Shown piece by piece: positions 1 through 4,520 of a stretch of 6,434 nt of DNA; positions within the stretch are counted from its first letter, which is position 1; each line of letters opens with the position of its first letter. The translations under genes and the position numbers were made by a program. The stretch is from NCBI GenBank assembly GCA_030424825.1, contig JAUHWE010000284.1:1-6434 (forward strand), written 5' to 3'. The stretch is from Verrucomicrobiia bacterium. GTDB lineage: Bacteria > Verrucomicrobiota > Verrucomicrobiia > Opitutales > Opitutaceae. The notes under the pieces are model-generated. The model was not told the DNA's origin. It made no database searches and saw only the letters and a list, made by a program, of their open reading frames with translations.

Positions 1-12
1 CATGACCTAATC

Positions 13-30
13 AGCGGTTTCGAAACCGCT
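13..30. terminator. Perfect 18-bp palindrome after the peroxiredoxin gene; possible transcription end of the operon
   Basis: AGCGGTTTCGAAACCGCT is its own reverse complement and can fold as a 7-bp stem around a TCGA loop. It lies 16 bases past the TAG of the peroxiredoxin gene, where a terminator of the minus-strand operon would be expected. The T-run on the minus strand (about 35-40) comes before the stem rather than after it, so this is not a canonical intrinsic terminator. It overlaps a second short palindrome, CGCTAGCG (27-34). A protein-binding site is an alternative reading. Confidence 0.35.
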
Positions 31-46
31 AGCGAAAAAACTCTTC

Positions 47-613
47 CTAGTGCTCCTTTGAATCAGCGGCGGCAAGGAGCAGGTCTGCCGAAATCCGGTA
101 TCGATAATTTGGATTTACGTATTGGAAACTGACTTCCAGTTCAGGTGTCACAAGGAAAATTGACGGTACCGGTAGCCTTCCTCTTTTCTGATTGTCGTAA
201 CCTATTCCAAAAGCGTTCATCGCATTGTATTCACTATCGGATATCAATTGATAGCCAAGATTGTGCTTTGCATCGGTAGCATTGAGCGAGTCTGGCTTGT
301 CGGAACTGATGGCAACGATTTGATACCCTTTTTCTTTAAGCTCGTTTTCGATGGATGCCAGCCCTGACAATTGGGTGTTGCAATAAGGGCACCAGCCACC
401 GCGGTAAAAAATGACAACGGAAGACTTCCCTTTGAGGAGATCTCTCAAGTCCCGGTTCTCCCCTTGTTGAGTAACCACTTGAGCAGAGGGGACTTTTGCG
501 CGGATGAGCAGTGGGTTCACTGCTTCAGCCGTATTGGCAGAAAGAATGGGAGTACTGAATCCTGCGGATAGGGTGAGTAGTGCAAGAGCATTAAGAATTT
601 GGGATGGTTTCAT
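47..613 (-). CDS. Exported peroxiredoxin-like (AhpC/TSA, thioredoxin-fold) protein
   Basis: This is a thiol peroxidase or redox protein of the AhpC/TSA thioredoxin-fold superfamily, closest in pattern to the peroxiredoxin-like group with an RGxWCPYC active site. With the start at 613 it has 188 residues. Residues 1-26 look like a signal peptide (Lys2, a hydrophobic ILNALALLTLSAG core, cleavage near ILSA|NT), so it probably acts outside the cytoplasm. The active site FYRGGWCPYC puts the two cysteines at 75 and 78, and the PVPSIFLV stretch near 148-155 supplies the expected cis-proline. The same frame extends to an ATG at 670, directly abutting the agmatinase stop, but that would place 19 poorly fitting residues before the signal peptide, so I prefer 613. 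No strong Shine-Dalgarno sequence precedes either start. It is the last gene of the minus-strand cluster. The exact substrate and the peroxidase versus disulfide-reductase role cannot be decided from sequence. Confidence 0.85.
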   Translation of the reverse strand: MKPSQILNALALLTLSAGFSTPILSANTAEAVNPLLIRAKVPSAQVVTQQGENRDLRDLLKGKSSVVIFYRGGWCPYCNTQLSGLASIENELKEKGYQIVAISSDKPDSLNATDAKHNLGYQLISDSEYNAMNAFGIGYDNQKRGRLPVPSIFLVTPELEVSFQYVNPNYRYRISADLLLAAADSKEH

Positions 614-670
614 AGTTGTGTACGTGAAGATTGATAAAACTTGGTTGTTCAGACAGACGAATCGGAGCAT

Positions 671-1567
671 TTATTGAATGCTGTCTCTCTGGCTTTTCAA
701 TATGAGGTCCATCATTTTGTAGACGAGTTTCGCCGTGACGAAATCTGAGGCGTGTTGAGAGGGGTTGGGAGCGAGCTCGACCACATCAGCTCCAATCACG
801 GTTCTACCCACCATCGCCTTTTCGAGTCCCTCGATGGCTTGATACCAGCTTAGGCCGCCCGGTTCTGGTGTGCCGGTGCAAGGAACAAGCGAAGGGTCCA
901 GCCCGTCCACATCAAACGTGATGTATAAATTGGGAGGGAAATCCGCAGGAAGAAGCGTTTCTGGAAAGCCGTCTTTAGCGATCTTATCCGCATCGATATG
1001 GGGAATATTGCTTTCCTCCCTGAACGCAGCTTCACCAGCCGAAAGAGAGCGTACTCCAATCTGAAAAATGGGAATACCGAGATCGAATATTCGTTTCATT
1101 ATACAGGCGTGACTGTATCGATTGCCCTGATAGGAGTCTCGAAGATCCGCATGAGCGTCAAACTGGACGACTCCGAAATCGTGATCACGACTGTTAATCT
1201 CAAGAATGGGTCCAAGAGTAACCGCGTGTTCGCCACCAAGAAGTAGGGGGATTTTCCCTAGGTCCAAGGCGTGAGCGATCGGCTTACGAACGCGTTCCAA
1301 GGTGACTTCCGGATTCGAATCGCATGAGACAAAAGGAGCGGTATAAATTCCTGAATCTCCGGGGATTCCTCCGTCGAGATAGGATTCCAGCTGAGTTGAA
1401 GCGTGCAGGATCGCTGCGGGACCTCCAATCGTGCCCCCTCCATAGGATACGCTTGCTTCCCACGGAGCGGGAACAATGTGGAAAGCGGCCTTCTCTGGCG
1501 AACTCGGAGGTATGTCGTCTGAGTGGAAGGCGGGAGGATCGTTTGAGTGAGATGCCTCTGTGTTCAT
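671..1567 (-). CDS. speB: Agmatinase (ureohydrolase family)
   Basis: This enzyme hydrolyses agmatine to putrescine and urea with a binuclear manganese centre in the cytoplasm. Its 298 residues are close to the usual family length (about 300). Family motifs appear in order: GGEH (His114), FDAHADLR (Asp137, His139, Asp141), TFDVDGLDP (Asp219, Asp221), TGTPEPGG (231-238) and GADVVELAP (259-267). All six expected metal ligands are present. Two small deviations from common consensus are GGEH instead of GGDH and a Cys at 230 before TGTPEPGG; neither touches a metal ligand. Residues 1-28 are a Pro/Ser/Asp-rich extension ahead of the core, and no later Met occurs before 157, so the ATG at 1567 is the sensible start. 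Only 6 bases separate it from the upstream decarboxylase stop, and no clear Shine-Dalgarno sequence is seen. The neighbouring carboxyspermidine enzymes consume putrescine, which favours agmatinase over arginase, formiminoglutamase or guanidinobutyrase, though specificity is inferred. Confidence 0.92.
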   Translation of the reverse strand: MNTEASHSNDPPAFHSDDIPPSSPEKAAFHIVPAPWEASVSYGGGTIGGPAAILHASTQLESYLDGGIPGDSGIYTAPFVSCDSNPEVTLERVRKPIAHALDLGKIPLLLGGEHAVTLGPILEINSRDHDFGVVQFDAHADLRDSYQGNRYSHACIMKRIFDLGIPIFQIGVRSLSAGEAAFREESNIPHIDADKIAKDGFPETLLPADFPPNLYITFDVDGLDPSLVPCTGTPEPGGLSWYQAIEGLEKAMVGRTVIGADVVELAPNPSQHASDFVTAKLVYKMMDLILKSQRDSIQ

Positions 1568-1573
1568 TGCGAA

Positions 1574-2737
1574 TTATGATAGGCGGTTTTTATAGTCTTC
1601 GTATCCAAATTTTCGGACAATCTCGAGGCATTTGGTGCGAGGATCCCAAGTCGCGATCGAGGGATGCTTGATTCCGTTGAAAGTCGAAGTCTTAACCATC
1701 GTATAGTGAGCCATATCGAGGAACTGAACCTGGTCTCCTGGTTGGAGTGGATTGTCGAAAGAGTAGTCGCCGACAACGTCCCCCGCTAGACAAGAGAGGC
1801 CTCCAAGCCGATAAGTATAGGGCTTTTCAGCCGGGGATTTCGCTCCGAATATTACGGGTCGGTACGGCATTTCGAGAACATCTGGCATATGGCAGGTTGC
1901 TGAGATATCCAGAATGGCGATATCTGGATTGCCAGGTATAATGTCTAGAACCGTGGCGAGTAAGAGACCCGTGTTTATGGCGATTGCCTCCCCAGGTTCG
2001 AGGTAGACCGTCAAATTAGGATATCTACTTTTGAAAGAAAGTAGGGTCTCAATTAGCAAATCCCGATCGTAGTGGGGACTCGTAATATGATGCCCTCCGC
2101 CAAAATTGACCCATTTCAAATCAGGCAGCCATTTGGAAAATCTTGATTCGAATGCTTCTAGGACTCTTACGAACGTATCCGAATTCTGTTCGCAAAGTGC
2201 GTGAAAATGCAATCCTTCGATTCCTTCCATGTTACGATCCTTAAAGGCCTCGACAGGGACTCCGAGGCGTGTCCCTTTTGCACAGGGATCGTAAAGAGCG
2301 ACTTCGACTTCAGAGTACCCAGGGTTAACTCGCAGTCCACATGAAATTTTGCGACCACTTTCGCCAATGGCGACTTGGTGCTGTTCAAATTGCCTAAAGG
2401 AGTTGAACGTTATATGGTGAGCGATTGGGAGAATTTCTGCCATGTCTTCCTCGCTGAAAGCCGGAGCATAGACATGGACTTCCTTTCCAAAAAAATCAGA
2501 GCCCAACTGGGCTTCGTGAGGCCCGCTTGCGCACACGCCGGCGAGGCTCTTTGAAAGGAGTGGAAATACGCTGTGCATGGCGAATCCTTTCAACGCGCAC
2601 AGTATTTTGCACCCTGCCTCTTTCTGTACACCGTCTAGAGCACTGATATTGTCTTCCAGTCGTTGAAGATCGACTACGAAGCAAGGCGAAGGCGTTTCCT
2701 TCGGAACGTCAGGATTGTAGTGGATAATGTGATCCAT
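1574..2737 (-). CDS. nspC: Carboxyspermidine/carboxynorspermidine decarboxylase
   Basis: This is a PLP-dependent decarboxylase of the fold-type III (alanine racemase-like) class. It converts carboxyspermidine to spermidine, or carboxynorspermidine to norspermidine, in the last step of the SAM-independent polyamine route. At 387 residues it has the normal length. The PLP-binding lysine is Lys50 in CALKGFAM. Further family motifs are GLHFHALCEQ (175-184), WVNFGGGHHIT (209-219, phosphate-binding glycines), YLEPGEA (245-251), CHMPDVLEMPYRP (282-294), GGLSCLAGD (312-320, with the cysteine contributed to the partner active site at 316) and MAHYTMVKTSTFNG (342-355). The ATG at 2737 lies one base past the dehydrogenase stop, so translational coupling is likely. 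No Shine-Dalgarno sequence is visible, and a 16-bp palindrome spans the junction. An adjacent agmatinase makes putrescine the probable input, so spermidine is the likelier product than norspermidine. Confidence 0.93.
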   Translation of the reverse strand: MDHIIHYNPDVPKETPSPCFVVDLQRLEDNISALDGVQKEAGCKILCALKGFAMHSVFPLLSKSLAGVCASGPHEAQLGSDFFGKEVHVYAPAFSEEDMAEILPIAHHITFNSFRQFEQHQVAIGESGRKISCGLRVNPGYSEVEVALYDPCAKGTRLGVPVEAFKDRNMEGIEGLHFHALCEQNSDTFVRVLEAFESRFSKWLPDLKWVNFGGGHHITSPHYDRDLLIETLLSFKSRYPNLTVYLEPGEAIAINTGLLLATVLDIIPGNPDIAILDISATCHMPDVLEMPYRPVIFGAKSPAEKPYTYRLGGLSCLAGDVVGDYSFDNPLQPGDQVQFLDMAHYTMVKTSTFNGIKHPSIATWDPRTKCLEIVRKFGYEDYKNRLS

Positions 2738-2752
2738 GCTAGTCGACTAGCA
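2737..2752. repeat. 16-bp perfect palindrome spanning the dehydrogenase stop and decarboxylase start
   Basis: TGCTAGTCGACTAGCA equals its own reverse complement. On the mRNA it could form a 6-bp stem closed by a UCGA loop. It contains the TAG stop of the dehydrogenase (2741-2739) and the first base of the decarboxylase ATG (2737). Such a hairpin could affect initiation at the downstream gene, with the terminating ribosome opening it. The structure is seen in the sequence; the regulatory role is inferred. Confidence 0.4.
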
Positions 2753-3944
2753 CGTCTGGCTTTTTGTCTAGAAAAACCTCTTTCCAGGGAAGTCCGTGCA
2801 CATTGAGCTGTTCCATGAATGGATCGGGATTGAATTGCTCCACATTGAATACACCTTCATTCTTCCAGCTTCCCGTAAGCATCATCATTGCTCCAATCAT
2901 CGCAGGAACCCCGGTTGTGTAGGAAATCGCCTGCGATTTTACTTCCTCGAAACACTGTTCATGATCGCAGATATTATAAATGTAATAGTGTTTGCGATCA
3001 TCGCCTTTAACGCCATCCACCACACAGCCGATACAGGTGCGACCTTTGGTGGATTCGCCAAGAGAACCAGGATCAGGCAGAACCGCTTTTAAAAATTGGA
3101 GTGGTACGATTTCCTGGCCTTGATAGAGTATGGGGTCGATTCGTGTCATACCCACATTCTCCAGAACTCTAAGATGGGTTAGGTATTGCTCCCCGAATGT
3201 CATCCAAAAACGCATACGCTTGATCTCTGGGAAGTGTTTGGCCAAAGACTCCATCTCTTCATGATACATCAAGTACATCTCCTTGGGCCCAATCCCTTCT
3301 GGGAAGTCAAAAGTGCGATGTAGTGACAACGGGTCCGTCTCTTTCCATTCACCATTCTCGAAAAAGCGTCCATTGGCCGTGACTTCTCGAATGTTTATTT
3401 CTGGATTAAAGTTGGTAGCGAAGTGCTTGCCATGGTCGCCGGCATTGCAGTCGATGATATCCAATGTATTAATCCGGTCGAAATGGTGCTTTCTCGCGTA
3501 GGCCGTAAAAATATTGGTGACACCGGGATCGAATCCGCACCCCAGAAGAGCCATCAAACCGGCTTTTTTAAACTTATCATGGTAGGCCCACTGCCAATGG
3601 TACTCGAATTTTGCCTCATCGATTGGCTCATAGTTTGCCGTATCCATATAATTGACGCCCGCTTCAAGACAGGCATCCATTATGGTCAGGTCCTGATAGG
3701 GTAGGGCTACGTTGATGACGAGATCGGGCTTGAATTCCTTCAATAGCGATACGGTTTCCGCCACGTTGTCCGCGTCTACCTGAGCGGTGGAAATGCGTCT
3801 CCCCAGTTCGCTGGCGATCAAGTCGCATTTCGACTTTGTTCTGCTGGCTAGACAAATTTCAGAAAATACTTCTGGCAGCATGCTGCATTTGTGGGCAACG
3901 ACTCGACCAACTCCCCCGGCTCCGATGATAACAACTTTGCTCAT
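2739..3944 (-). CDS. Carboxyspermidine dehydrogenase (saccharopine dehydrogenase-like family)
   Basis: This is a NAD(P)H-dependent reductase that condenses a diamine (putrescine or 1,3-diaminopropane) with L-aspartate beta-semialdehyde to give carboxyspermidine or carboxynorspermidine. From the ATG at 3944 it has 401 residues, the usual size. The protein begins MSKVVIIGAGGVGRVVAHKC, placing the Rossmann dinucleotide motif GAGGVG at residues 8-13 next to the N-terminus. The frame is open to an ATG at 4043, but that adds 33 residues before the Rossmann strand with no family likeness, so 3944 is preferred. Other family-like segments are LGCGFDPGVTNIFTAYA (134-150), DCNAGDHGKHFATNFNPEIN (165-184) and YTTGVPAMIGAMMMLTG (342-358). 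Alternatives in the superfamily are saccharopine dehydrogenase and homospermidine synthase; direct linkage to the decarboxylase gene (1 base apart) decides for the carboxyspermidine enzyme. It is the first gene of the operon. Confidence 0.9.
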   Translation of the reverse strand: MSKVVIIGAGGVGRVVAHKCSMLPEVFSEICLASRTKSKCDLIASELGRRISTAQVDADNVAETVSLLKEFKPDLVINVALPYQDLTIMDACLEAGVNYMDTANYEPIDEAKFEYHWQWAYHDKFKKAGLMALLGCGFDPGVTNIFTAYARKHHFDRINTLDIIDCNAGDHGKHFATNFNPEINIREVTANGRFFENGEWKETDPLSLHRTFDFPEGIGPKEMYLMYHEEMESLAKHFPEIKRMRFWMTFGEQYLTHLRVLENVGMTRIDPILYQGQEIVPLQFLKAVLPDPGSLGESTKGRTCIGCVVDGVKGDDRKHYYIYNICDHEQCFEEVKSQAISYTTGVPAMIGAMMMLTGSWKNEGVFNVEQFNPDPFMEQLNVHGLPWKEVFLDKKPDVLVD

Positions 3945-4187
3945 AATACAGATTTCATCATGGAGAGTGGTTTGAATTGCAATGGATTTTGCACGACGAT
4001 CCGAGGAATTTCGGAAAGTTGGGGTATCAGCAGGAATTCCCATTCGGAAGGGTTTTATGGAGATGCCTAGGTTTTAGATACTAAGGGATTGATGATTCAT
4101 AGGTCCCGTAGGTGGCGACCCGAGCTGGATTCTCTATTTCAATTGGTGGTGGAAAACTGTTAGAATAAAGGGGAAAGGAACATTACT
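3945..4187. promoter_or_regulatory. Divergent intergenic region expected to drive the polyamine operon and the small plus-strand gene
   Basis: These 243 bases separate the starts of the dehydrogenase (minus) and the small ORF (plus), so promoters for both must lie here or overlap the genes. On the plus strand TAGAAT (4161-4166) is a reasonable -10 candidate about 21 bases before the small ORF, but only a weak -35 (TTCAAT, 4138-4143) sits at the right distance. No convincing -35/-10 pair or operator was found on the minus strand. A tRNA-3'-like stretch lies at 4113-4132. Confidence 0.35.
4113..4132 (-). other. Possible tRNA 3'-end-like fragment
   Basis: Read on the minus strand, GAATCCAGCTCGGGTCGCCA can be parsed as the end of a T-loop (GAAT), a T-stem 3' arm (CCAGC), a 7-base acceptor 3' strand (TCGGGTC), a discriminator G and CCA. 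The upstream half of a tRNA is absent: the preceding bases are GAAATAGA and no matching anticodon region can be found. If real it is a fragment, such as a remnant of an integration target. A chance resemblance is quite possible. Confidence 0.2.
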
Positions 4188-4394
4188 ATGGAAATTCCAG
4201 CTGTACAAAATCTTGTAAACGCAACTCTGAACCCAATGGGGAATTTGAGTCATGATGCTTCGAGCATAACCGCCCAGTCTACTGAACCGACTGCTGGTGG
4301 TGGAGAAGCCGCTTCTGATGATTCTGGCTTCGGATCCAATCAATTCAACGGATCCCAGGATAACGTCGGATCACATTTGAATCAAAAGGCGTAG
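4188..4394 (+). CDS. Small hypothetical protein, Ser/Gly/Asn-rich, with C-terminal hexapeptide repeats
   Basis: I do not recognise this 68-residue ORF. Support for it being real is the AAAGGAA Shine-Dalgarno sequence (4174-4180) ending 7 bases before the ATG, a clearer ribosome site than any other start in the window, plus its placement in an otherwise empty 576-base gap between the dehydrogenase start and the surface-protein stop. There is no signal peptide, membrane segment, Cys or Trp. The N-terminal part (MEIPAVQNLVNATLNPMGNL) is moderately hydrophobic. The middle is Ser/Thr/Ala/Gly-rich and acidic. Near the C-terminus three six-residue units GSNQFN, GSQDNV and GSHLNQ follow one another, coded by three 18-base units starting GGATC. 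Such low complexity suggests a disordered or structural peptide; no function is assigned. It could also be a chance ORF. Confidence 0.55.
   Translation: MEIPAVQNLVNATLNPMGNLSHDASSITAQSTEPTAGGGEAASDDSGFGSNQFNGSQDNVGSHLNQKA
4332..4385 (+). repeat. Three tandem 18-base units beginning GGATC inside the small ORF
   Basis: Units run 4332-4349, 4350-4367 and 4368-4385. The first two start GGATCC and the third GGATCA, encoding GSNQFN, GSQDNV and GSHLNQ. Beyond the GGATC start the units have diverged, keeping an Asn/Gln-rich composition. The period is in frame, so copy-number change would preserve the reading frame. Confidence 0.5.
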
Positions 4395-4463
4395 GTTAAA
4401 CCAATCGCTACCCGATCATTCTTTCCGGACTTTGTGATTTGAAAGAGCGATTGTTTTTAAGCA

Positions 4464-4498
4464 AATGGCCTCGCTGCTCCCAGAGCAGCGAGGCCATT
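4464..4498. terminator. Perfect 15-bp hairpin between convergent genes; probable shared terminator
   Basis: The arms AATGGCCTCGCTGCT (4464-4478) and AGCAGCGAGGCCATT (4484-4498) pair fully around a CCCAG loop. The hairpin begins 22 bases past the surface-protein stop (minus) and 69 bases past the small ORF stop (plus), a typical position for a bidirectional terminator. The T-content downstream is modest: ATTGTGTTTGG on the plus strand, ATTTGCTT on the minus strand. The long GC-rich stem is the main argument. Confidence 0.75.
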
Positions 4499-4520
4499 GT
4501 GTTTGGAATCTTCTAGAAAA

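Noticed and set aside
998..1246. 82-codon plus-strand open frame inside the agmatinase gene
   Set aside because: It is antisense to strongly conserved ureohydrolase sequence, has no family likeness and no independent context, so it is a shadow frame.
3423..3704. 93-codon plus-strand open frame antisense to the dehydrogenase
   Set aside because: The minus strand here codes the conserved catalytic part of the dehydrogenase; the plus frame has no recognisable features.
3945..4043. N-terminal extension of the dehydrogenase to an ATG at 4043
   Set aside because: The extra 33 residues precede a Rossmann motif that should sit at the N-terminus, and the normal 401-residue length is reached from 3944.
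4134..4343. 69-codon minus-strand open frame opposite the small plus-strand ORF
   Set aside because: It lacks a good ribosome site, while the plus-strand frame has a clear one; the peptide has no recognisable features.
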